From contig CAVXIT010000007.1 of assembly GCA_963761985.1 (NCBI GenBank), forward strand, positions 67,908-131,907: 64,000 nucleotides of DNA. Direction: 5' to 3'. Shown one piece after another: positions 17,226 to 24,102 of the stretch. The position numbers and the translations under genes are program-made. How positions within the stretch are numbered: position 1 is the stretch's first letter; each line of letters begins with the position of its first letter. The DNA comes from JACCTH01 sp963761985. GTDB lineage: Bacteria; Actinomycetota; Acidimicrobiia; Spongiisociales; ZC4RG35. The notes beneath the pieces were generated by a model that did not search any database, was not told where the DNA came from, and saw nothing but the letters and a program-made list of their open reading frames with translations.

Positions 17226-17269
17226 ACCGCGCTTTTCACGGCCCAAGTGAATCAATTTGGGCCCGCGGT
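17226..17269. terminator. nested hairpin between convergent ugd and cofE, possible two-way terminator
   Basis: Outer arms ACCGCG (17226-17231) and CGCGGT (17264-17269) enclose inner arms GGCCCAA (17240-17246) and TTGGGCC (17257-17263). It sits in the 70-base gap between two convergent genes. There is no long T-run on either strand, so the terminator role is inferred from position and structure. Confidence 0.45.
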
Positions 17270-17977
17270 TTACCGAAACATGTCAGAGTCTGCTGGTCGT
17301 ACGAGGTCGGTTGCGCGCCCCTCCCCTCGGGGGTAGTTAACCCCTCTAATCAACGCTGCGGGACTCCCCGAAGCCTTGCCGAGCGCGAGTTCGGCAGCGG
17401 CGGCCAGCTCGTCGGCGATCGCAACTTCGGTTACCTCCAAGAGGCGGCCGTTCATATCCGGTGTGCCGCGCAGGTCAAGGATCGGCAGCATGCCGGAGAC
17501 GCCGATGGCCACGTCAACCAGTCCCTGGCGCCACGCCCGACCGAACGTGTCGGTGACGATGACGGCTAGCTCAATGCCGAATTCCCTCTCGACCCGAAGG
17601 CGGATCCGGTGGGCGGACCGATCAGGGTCGGTAGGAAGCAACACCACCTGATCATCGAGCACATTGGACCGATCGACTCCAGCGTTGGCGCAGACGAAGC
17701 CGTGCCGGGTCACGGTGATCGTCATGGGGCCGCGTCGTCGAAGGACGGACATAGCTTCCCGCTCGACCACGTCGCGATACTCCGATTCGGTTGGAGCGTG
17801 GGCTAACGCCCCTTCTGCTTTTGAGACCACCTTTTGGGTAACGACCAGGACGTCGCCGTCGGCTGGACCGAGTGCTCGCAGAGCCTCGATGAGCAACCCG
17901 GCCAGGTCATCGCCGGGACGAACCTCGCCGATGCCGGCAAGCGGGTGGATGGAGATCGTCAAGCCCTGATTATTCAA
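17270..17977 (-). CDS. cofE: coenzyme F420:L-glutamate ligase (CofE type)
   Basis: A 235-residue CofE-domain protein (AGIGEVRPGDDLAGLL, GDVLVVTQKVVSKAEG, DTFGRAWRQGLVDVAIG). It adds glutamates to F420-0 to give F420-n. The C-terminal FMN-binding domain found in mycobacterial FbiB is missing, so this is the stand-alone form; dehydro-F420 reduction would need a separate protein. The TTG start at 17977 overlaps the cofD stop by four bases. Together with cofD it shows that the organism makes F420, agreeing with the LLM-type oxidoreductase at 63.7 kb. Confidence 0.9.
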   Translation of the reverse strand: MNNQGLTISIHPLAGIGEVRPGDDLAGLLIEALRALGPADGDVLVVTQKVVSKAEGALAHAPTESEYRDVVEREAMSVLRRRGPMTITVTRHGFVCANAGVDRSNVLDDQVVLLPTDPDRSAHRIRLRVEREFGIELAVIVTDTFGRAWRQGLVDVAIGVSGMLPILDLRGTPDMNGRLLEVTEVAIADELAAAAELALGKASGSPAALIRGVNYPRGEGRATDLVRPADSDMFR

Positions 17978-18888
17978 ACTTGGGCGATTTCAAGAACCCG
18001 AGAGACCAACTTGGTGGAAGCGGCGACATCATCCATCCGGGTGCTCGCAGTGTGGATCCGCGGCCGCAGGCCGGTGTCCTCCTCGCCGTCGCTTTCGTCG
18101 ATTACCAGGTCGGTCAGCAATCCCGAGTAGGCGGAGATCACGCCGGCCGTATCGGAACTGTGACCCATCGATACAAGCACCCGATCGGCTGGGCCTTTGA
18201 GCGCCGTGCCTCCGATCAGCGGGCTGACGCCGATCACCTTCTGATGTGCGGCAATCGTGTCGGCAACGCCGGGTACGGCGAGGATCGGCCAGATCGAAAG
18301 GATCGGGTTGGAGGGGCCGATGACGATCGCATCACTTCCCGCCAGTGCCTCCACCACCCCGGGCGCCGGGCGACAAAATCCCGCTCCGCGGAACCGCACG
18401 TCACTGACCTCGTCGGCATGGCGACGGAAGACGAAATACTCCTGGAACGAGACCCAGCCCTCACCGGCGAGCCGAACTTCCGTCCGCAGGGGATCGTCGG
18501 TCACGGGCAGGATCGTCGCTGCGATGCCGAAGGCCGAGGCGAGCGCAGTCGTTACCCAGGTCAGTGACCAGCCAGCAAGAAGCCGATCCGTCCGAAAGAG
18601 ATTGGTGGCGAGGTCGGCGTCGCCAATCCGGAAGGTCGTATCAATCGGCAGAGCGTCAAGGGCCTTCATCGCCTCGAAGGGATCCTGCGACAACCCCCAA
18701 CCCTGCGGCCCTTCCCGGCCAGCCATGGTGTAGATGATGGTGTCGATGTCGGGCGAGACCGCCAATCCGTAGATGCGATCGTCGTCGCCAACGTTGGCGA
18801 TGACGGTCAACTCGTGACCGGGCAAAGCGGCGAATCCACGGGCGAGCTTCGCCCCGCCGACCCCACCCGAAAGCATTGTCACCCGCAC
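17974..18888 (-). CDS. cofD: 2-phospho-L-lactate (phosphoenolpyruvate) transferase, CofD/FbiA
   Basis: A 304-residue CofD protein: MLSGGVGGAKLARGFAAL at the start, VIANVGDDDRIYGLAVSPD, TFRIGDADLATNLFRTD, AIVIGPSNPILSIWPIL and GVSPLIGGTALKGPADR. It joins the activated 2-phospholactate or phosphoenolpyruvate moiety to the deazaflavin Fo, forming (dehydro-)F420-0. The start is GTG at 18888. It is divergent from the large glycosyltransferase gene and coupled to cofE downstream. Confidence 0.93.
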   Translation of the reverse strand: MRVTMLSGGVGGAKLARGFAALPGHELTVIANVGDDDRIYGLAVSPDIDTIIYTMAGREGPQGWGLSQDPFEAMKALDALPIDTTFRIGDADLATNLFRTDRLLAGWSLTWVTTALASAFGIAATILPVTDDPLRTEVRLAGEGWVSFQEYFVFRRHADEVSDVRFRGAGFCRPAPGVVEALAGSDAIVIGPSNPILSIWPILAVPGVADTIAAHQKVIGVSPLIGGTALKGPADRVLVSMGHSSDTAGVISAYSGLLTDLVIDESDGEEDTGLRPRIHTASTRMDDVAASTKLVSRVLEIAQV

Positions 18889-18964
18889 CGCGGCCTCCCG
18901 AACCTCAGGTGGAGAGCTTGGCAGTCATCGCGAGAGATTGCAGTCGAAGTTTGTCTGCTCCACA

Positions 18965-21610
18965 ATGATCCGGTCAATGAGCAGTCCGCCGCTTTCGTCG
19001 GCCGCTCCTTTCTCTGGCACATCGCAGGCTTCGCCCGCGGTGGCTGTGGCAATCCTCGCCGCTGACGGCATCGATCCGCAGGGAACCCTCCAAGCCCTCC
19101 GCTCCCAAGTTTATGCCCCAACCCAAACGCTGGTCGTGGGTGGTCCCACAGGTGAAGGAGGATTACGAGCCAGTTCGGACGTAATCGGGGCACTGGCACC
19201 TGGCGTCTCTTTCGTCTGGTGGGTGCACGGCGACACGCGTCCTCGACCTGACGCATTGGGCGGGTTGGTGCGCGAGATCGAGCGCACCGAGGCCGCAGTC
19301 GCCGGATCGAAGATCCTGGTGGACGGAGGCAGCGATCGCCTCGAGTCGGTCGGTGGGGCAACTGATGTCTACGGCGACGTTTACACCGGTCTCGATCCCG
19401 ACGAGCTCGACCTCGAGCAGTACGACGTCGTCCGTGAGGTCTCGTACGTCTCTGCCGTTTCCTTGTTGGTTCGCCGGGATCTGTTGCGCGGCCTCGGCGG
19501 CTTCGATCCTGCCCTCGCTCCGCAAGCGGCCAGCATCGACTTTTGTCAGCGGGTCCGACTCGCGGGAGGAAGAGTCGTTGTGGTTCCGTCATCGGAGGTC
19601 TTCCACCAGGCTCCTTGCGCGGCCGAGGCCCCGGGATGGAAGGAGCAAGGCGGTCGTAACAAAGCGATGCTGGTTGCTTATTCCCCGCTGACTCTCGCCT
19701 GGGTGGTACCGATGGGCGGTCTTGTCGGCTTGCTTGATGGGCTGTCGCAACTCGTTCTCGGCCGGGTGCGCCCTCTGCTGGCCACGCTCGCCTCCTGGCT
19801 TTGGACCCTCGGCCAAGTGCCGTCCGTCATCGCGGCCCGGGCGCGCATGCGCCGGATCAGGGTGGTGGGAGACGAAGAGCTCTTTCGATTCCAGGTCAGC
19901 GGATCGTCTCGCTTGCGACGCACTTTCTCCGAACTCGGTGATCGCTTCAACGCGGCTATCGACGAGGAGGAGGCCGGGTCGCTGGCCGAAAGGGCTCGTG
20001 TCGCCTGGCGACGACCTTCGGCTGGACTCTCGGTCATTTCTGCCTTGGCAGTTCTGGTTGCTACCCGGTCGGTGTGGTTCAGCGGCCCGCCTGAGGTGGG
20101 ATTCGCCTTGCCTCCTTCCGGGCTGAATGGATTGCTCGTTTCCTACGGCGGCGGTTCCAATCCGGCGGGCTTTGGGTCCGACTTGGTGGTCCCACCGGTG
20201 GTCGGCCTCGGCTCGATCGCCTATCTGTTGCTGGGTAGGCGGCCGAATCTGGGCTCCGCCCTTTTGCTTTTCGCCGCGATCGCCTTAGCCCTCCTGGGCA
20301 TGGCCCGACTTGCCCGGCGAATGGGGGCGGGGTCGCTGGGGGCATTCGTCGCCGGCTGGGTGTACGTCGCCGGTGCAACGACGGCCGCGGTGGCGGCTTC
20401 CGCCAACTGGCCTGCACTGTTGGCCGTCGGACCCTTGCCCTGGGCGATCGAGGCGGTGGTCGCACCTCCTGTACAGGGTCGCCGTCGGGTGGGGCGGTTG
20501 GCCAGCGCCGGGTTGGCCGCGGGATTCGTGGCGATTGCCTTTCCTCCGCTTCTTCTGTTGGTCGCAGTGAGCGGTTTGCTTTGGGCTGTGGTCGCTCGCC
20601 GCTTCGGGGCCGCTGGCCTAGGTCTGGCGGCGACAGCTCTCGGTGCTCTCTTGATCCTCCCCTACGTGTTGGGTGGTGATCTCAACGACTTGCTCTTTGC
20701 CGCAAGCCCTCCCGACATAGCCAACGAATGGCTCTGGCTGGCGGGGATCGGGCTCGGGCTGGCCATCGCCGCGCTTTTTTCTTCCCGAACCCGCCTCGCC
20801 TCGATCTGGTGGGCGGGAATCATGGCCGCGGCCGGGTATCTCGTGTCGCAGGTTCCGACCTTCGCCCCCGGGGTGGTCGTCGTGGCCCTGGTCGGCTGCG
20901 CAGTTGGCGCCGGCGTGCTTGCGGCCAGCCTTATCGAGGTCGAGGGACCGCGACTCAAACTGCTCGGCGGTCTCGCGGCAGCGCTTCTCCTTTTCCCAGC
21001 CGCCTTGACCGTGGCGCAAGGACGCTTTGGACTTCCCGCGGATCGTTGGACCGATCGGCTCGACTTTGTGGCAACGTTGAGTGCCGGCGAAGTTCCAGGC
21101 CGCGCCCTGCTTGTCGGGCCACCAGGATCATTGCCTGGCCGTGCTCGGTCCCTTTTCGGATTCGACTACCGCACGATCGACGGGGGTCAGTCAACACTTA
21201 CGCAGGCTTATCTGTCGCGTCCCGGCCCCTTGGATGACGAGCTTGCTCGAGTCATCAACGAGCATTTACTCGCCGGAGCCGATCTCCGCCCGGGTGCCGC
21301 CCTGGCGCGGCTCGGCATCGAGTGGTTGGTGCTCGTCCCCGACTCTGAGTTCCCGACCGAGATCCTCAGTCGTCAAATCGATCTCGCTGCGCGCCCGGTC
21401 GACACCGACCTCGAGGTCTATCAGAACCTCTCCTACCAGCCGGAGAGAGACTTGCCCGACCCGGGCACGGGTTCAGAGCTGGCGCGCAGCGCCGGCTTGG
21501 GGTCGGGAGCATTGCTCCTCGTGCTCGTCGCGGCCGCCTACTGGGGACGCAACCGGGGCCGACAGGCTCCGATCCCGGAGCCGGTGCCCGAGCCGGCGAG
21601 GGTTGGATGA
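18965..21610 (+). CDS. large membrane glycosyltransferase (GT2 N-terminus, polytopic C-terminus)
   Basis: About 881 residues. The N-terminal third is a GT2 domain: VAVAILAADG, SFVWWVHGDTRPRPDAL (DxD-like), SAVSLLVRRDLL, LGGFDPAL and SIDFCQRVRLAGG. The remainder has about 12 or more hydrophobic helices (LSVISALAVLVATRSV through LLLVLVAAAYW) and a large exported loop. In other actinobacteria a protein of this type precedes DUF5719, a metallopeptidase, DUF3499 and manB, and that order is partly kept here. Probably transfers sugar onto a lipid carrier or envelope glycan; acceptor unknown. ATG codons at 18965 and 18977 are both possible starts; a TTG at 18938 is less likely. The stop overlaps the next ATG (ATGA). 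Confidence 0.8.
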   Translation: MIRSMSSPPLSSAAPFSGTSQASPAVAVAILAADGIDPQGTLQALRSQVYAPTQTLVVGGPTGEGGLRASSDVIGALAPGVSFVWWVHGDTRPRPDALGGLVREIERTEAAVAGSKILVDGGSDRLESVGGATDVYGDVYTGLDPDELDLEQYDVVREVSYVSAVSLLVRRDLLRGLGGFDPALAPQAASIDFCQRVRLAGGRVVVVPSSEVFHQAPCAAEAPGWKEQGGRNKAMLVAYSPLTLAWVVPMGGLVGLLDGLSQLVLGRVRPLLATLASWLWTLGQVPSVIAARARMRRIRVVGDEELFRFQVSGSSRLRRTFSELGDRFNAAIDEEEAGSLAERARVAWRRPSAGLSVISALAVLVATRSVWFSGPPEVGFALPPSGLNGLLVSYGGGSNPAGFGSDLVVPPVVGLGSIAYLLLGRRPNLGSALLLFAAIALALLGMARLARRMGAGSLGAFVAGWVYVAGATTAAVAASANWPALLAVGPLPWAIEAVVAPPVQGRRRVGRLASAGLAAGFVAIAFPPLLLLVAVSGLLWAVVARRFGAAGLGLAATALGALLILPYVLGGDLNDLLFAASPPDIANEWLWLAGIGLGLAIAALFSSRTRLASIWWAGIMAAAGYLVSQVPTFAPGVVVVALVGCAVGAGVLAASLIEVEGPRLKLLGGLAAALLLFPAALTVAQGRFGLPADRWTDRLDFVATLSAGEVPGRALLVGPPGSLPGRARSLFGFDYRTIDGGQSTLTQAYLSRPGPLDDELARVINEHLLAGADLRPGAALARLGIEWLVLVPDSEFPTEILSRQIDLAARPVDTDLEVYQNLSYQPERDLPDPGTGSELARSAGLGSGALLLVLVAAAYWGRNRGRQAPIPEPVPEPARVG

Positions 21611-22890
21611 GCGAGCGCGTCGCTCGTTTGAGCATCCTGGTGGTCGCTGCCGCTGCACTGGCCATAGGCTTTGTGTTTCCCGGCCGGCCCGCCGCGGTCG
21701 TCGACCCGCCCACGATTCCTGGCCCCGCGCCATATGTGACTTGTGCTGCAGCTCTTGCTGGCTCCGGGTTCGAATCGACGGTGGGTGTAGTCACCGATTC
21801 CTCCGTCACCGGGGCGGTCAGCGGCGTGGGGATTGACAGCGCAGGCGACAACTTCGAACTGGAAGGCGACGAGAGCTTTCGCTTCGAGGTGGGGAGCGTG
21901 GCCGAGCTAGGCGTGACCCCGATCCTCGTCGAACGATTTACCGGTGGCGAGGTGGGCGCGGGCGTTCTAGGTAGAGCTGGTGCGCAGGCCTCTACGGCCG
22001 GTTGCCAGCCGGCCACTTCCGCACCAGTCGCGTTGCTGGGGATGGCAACCAACGAGGGTGAGCAATCCACAGTTGTTCTTGCCAATCCCTTCGCGGTTGA
22101 AGCAGCAGCTCGTTTGGTGGGCTCCTCGGAATTCGGACCGGACACGGTGACCGAAGTTGAAACCGTGCGGGTCCCCGCCCAATCGACGCTCACCTTGCCG
22201 TTGGGTCAGCTCATGGCGGGGCGGCAGCAACTCGGCTTCACGCTCTATACCGACGGGGGAGCGATCGTGGCAGGAGTCGCGCGTTCGGGCCCCGACATTG
22301 CTACCTCCGAAGCGATCGCCGGTACCCAACAGTGGTTCGTACCGCAACCAGCCTTTGGTGTCCCGGGCCACCTGATCGTCCGCAGCCTTGCCTCGGTCGA
22401 GGCGACTTATCGCGTCGATGCATTGAATCCCACAGGTATCACCGAGGGCGTTGAGAATGGCGCCCTTGCCCCCGATTCCGAGTTATGGCTTGCGCTTGAG
22501 GACCTGGGGGACAACGGCGGCTATCTCGTCGCCTCCGACGAGCCGATCGCGGTCGCGCTCGCCTACGCCGGCGAGAACACCCGGGTAGTTTCGACTGCTT
22601 CGTCGATCTCCACCGTTGCCTGGTTGGTACCGGTCTCGGCCAACTCCACCGACTCCGAGACGGCGATCTGGATCTTCAATCCAGCGGAATCCGAGGCAAC
22701 GGCCACGGTTGCAGTCTTCGATGGCGCCACAACGGAAATCAACCTTGGACCGGGGTCGACCACCGGCGAAATCGTCCGCTTCAACGGGCGCGGAGGGATG
22801 ATCACTGCCACCGGTCCGGTCGCGGTGTTCTACGGAGTCCTCACCGACGGCGGAGCCGCTTCGATGACCCTGGCTCATCCGCTGGAATGA
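21607..22890 (+). CDS. DUF5719 family exported protein
   Basis: A 427-residue protein with an N-terminal signal/anchor helix (LSILVVAAAALAIGFVFPG) and an all-beta exported part with repeated strand pairs: STVVLANPFAVEAAARL, AIWIFNPAESEATATV and APVAVFYGVL-like ends. It matches my recollection of DUF5719 proteins, which sit next to a GT2 membrane protein in many actinobacteria. Function unknown; location suggests assistance in envelope glycan assembly. The start overlaps the upstream stop and its own stop overlaps the next start, so the three genes are coupled. Confidence 0.75.
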   Translation: MSERVARLSILVVAAAALAIGFVFPGRPAAVVDPPTIPGPAPYVTCAAALAGSGFESTVGVVTDSSVTGAVSGVGIDSAGDNFELEGDESFRFEVGSVAELGVTPILVERFTGGEVGAGVLGRAGAQASTAGCQPATSAPVALLGMATNEGEQSTVVLANPFAVEAAARLVGSSEFGPDTVTEVETVRVPAQSTLTLPLGQLMAGRQQLGFTLYTDGGAIVAGVARSGPDIATSEAIAGTQQWFVPQPAFGVPGHLIVRSLASVEATYRVDALNPTGITEGVENGALAPDSELWLALEDLGDNGGYLVASDEPIAVALAYAGENTRVVSTASSISTVAWLVPVSANSTDSETAIWIFNPAESEATATVAVFDGATTEINLGPGSTTGEIVRFNGRGGMITATGPVAVFYGVLTDGGAASMTLAHPLE

Positions 22891-23279
22891 GCGAAGCCAC
22901 CCTGCGGGTTTTGATCCTGGCGGGGATTGCGGTCGCAGTCGCAGGGTCGGTGTTCTGGCAGCGGCGGGTGAAACGAGCCCGGCCCGTCCCAGTTTTCCGT
23001 CCCGACTTGGGTGAAGGGGTCCACTTCTTCGCCTCTGCAACCTGCCAACCCTGTTTCGCGGCGCGCGACGCGCTGCGCGTTGTTTACGGCGAGAAGTTCA
23101 GCGAGATTTCCTACGAGGCGGACCCGACCCGTTTCGGTGAGCTCGGCATCTCCTCGGTCCCGACCGTCATGGTGCTCGACGCCACGGGCCAGGGCCTCCT
23201 CTGGGAAGGCGTCCCGCGCCCCTCCGACCTACCTGTTTCTCCCCCCTCCGGGGGGAGAAACGGTCCTTTGTCGTCGTAG
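22887..23279 (+). CDS. membrane-anchored thioredoxin-fold protein
   Basis: A 130-residue protein: one N-terminal helix (VLILAGIAVAVAGSVFW), then a thioredoxin domain with the redox pair in FFASATCQPCFAARDAL, a cis-Pro region SSVPTVMVLD and a shortened C-terminus. A thiol-disulfide role outside the membrane is likely. The last dozen or so residues (SPPSGGRNGPLSS) are translated from an intergenic palindrome at 23235-23261, so the native C-terminus was probably replaced when that hairpin inserted. ATGA overlap with DUF5719. Confidence 0.75.
   Translation: MSEATLRVLILAGIAVAVAGSVFWQRRVKRARPVPVFRPDLGEGVHFFASATCQPCFAARDALRVVYGEKFSEISYEADPTRFGELGISSVPTVMVLDATGQGLLWEGVPRPSDLPVSPPSGGRNGPLSS
23235..23261. 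repeat. single terminal hairpin of the GC-rich palindromic element
   Basis: Arms GTTTCTCCCCCC and GGGGGGAGAAAC separated by three bases form a perfect hairpin, identical in sequence to the right end of the larger element at 7.2 kb and 31.2 kb. It lies inside the last codons of the thioredoxin-like gene. Confidence 0.8.
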
Positions 23280-23302
23280 CGAAATTGCCTACCGTGCTCA
23301 CC

Positions 23303-23521
23303 ATGTTCCCCAGCTGCCTTCGCTGTTCGACGCCGGCCTCGGCCGTGATGATGTACTCCTACGCCGACCAGCACATGTGGGTGGAGGACCTCGCCATCAC
23401 CGAAATTCCTTCCTACGCGCTGTGCGCAGATCACGCCTCGCGGCTCAGCGCCCCTCGCGGCTGGACCCTGACCGATCGGCGCACCGTGGCGCGATTGTTC
23501 GCCCCGCTCGAAGTCGCGTAA
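23303..23521 (+). CDS. DUF3499 family zinc-binding protein
   Basis: A 72-residue actinobacterial DUF3499 protein: SCLRCSTPASAV, YSYADQHMWVEDL, YALCADHASRLSAPRGW. The CxxC pair and the CxxH pair suggest a zinc site. Its function is unknown. In mycobacteria the family member (Rv3258c) lies next to manB, and manB is nearby here too. ATG at 23303 gives the usual N-terminus; a TTG at 23285 would add six residues. Confidence 0.8.
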   Translation: MFPSCLRCSTPASAVMMYSYADQHMWVEDLAITEIPSYALCADHASRLSAPRGWTLTDRRTVARLFAPLEVA

Positions 23522-23527
23522 AAAGCC

Positions 23528-23797
23528 GTGGCGCTCGACCGCGACCTGCTTGATGCGGTTCGTGACCTCGACGCCCACGACCTGCGCCGGCTCCTCATCC
23601 TCACCCAGGCTCAGCTCGAACGCGACGGGGTCTTCAACTCGGCCAAGCGGCCCAAAGTGCGGTTGCGAAGCCAGAAGGTGAAATGCGGCAAGGCGAGTTG
23701 CTCGGCTTGTCCCCACGGCCCCTACTGGTATGCCGTTTGGTGGGACGAGGGCGTCCGCCGGACCCGCTATGTGGGACGCCTGCTCGACGAGGAATAG
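23528..23797 (+). CDS. small CGK-x-C zinc-motif protein (DUF6788-like)
   Basis: An 89-residue protein with an N-terminal helical part (LLDAVRDLDAHDLRRLLIL) and a C-terminal KCGKASCSACPHGPYWYAVW motif, as in DUF6788-type proteins that are often associated with mobile DNA or small unknown operons. The GTG start at 23528 is six bases after the DUF3499 stop. Function unknown; the cysteines suggest metal binding. Confidence 0.6.
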   Translation: MALDRDLLDAVRDLDAHDLRRLLILTQAQLERDGVFNSAKRPKVRLRSQKVKCGKASCSACPHGPYWYAVWWDEGVRRTRYVGRLLDEE

Positions 23798-23885
23798 CGG
23801 GTTTCCGGGCGAATCGGCCAATCCAGGTCCGGTCCGGTAACGAAAAACAGAAGAAAACGAGCCTTCCGATAGAATCCCGGCTTCC

Positions 23886-24062
23886 ATGGATTGCCCCCAA
23901 TGCGGCGTTGCCGACGTCATCGAGATCAAGCATCGCTTGCCCGATGGCACCGAAGTCCAGTTTTTTTCTTGTCACAAGTGCGAGGAGAAGTGGTGGGACC
24001 GTTCCGGCGACCAGCTGAATCTCACCCAAGTTCTCGAATTGGTTCGCAGGTCCAGGCCCTGA
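23886..24062 (+). CDS. small zinc-ribbon protein
   Basis: A 58-codon ORF starting ATG at 23886 with MDCPQCGVADVIEIKH and a second knuckle SCHKCEEKWWDR, ending ELVRRSRP. Two CxxC pairs 26 residues apart make a classic zinc ribbon. It lies between the preceding small zinc protein and the large membrane protein, with a 40-base gap to the latter. Probably co-transcribed; role unknown. Confidence 0.65.
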   Translation: MDCPQCGVADVIEIKHRLPDGTEVQFFSCHKCEEKWWDRSGDQLNLTQVLELVRRSRP

Positions 24063-24102
24063 CGCAACCCTTGGGATTTTTGGCCTGGGGGATTCTGGCC
24101 TC

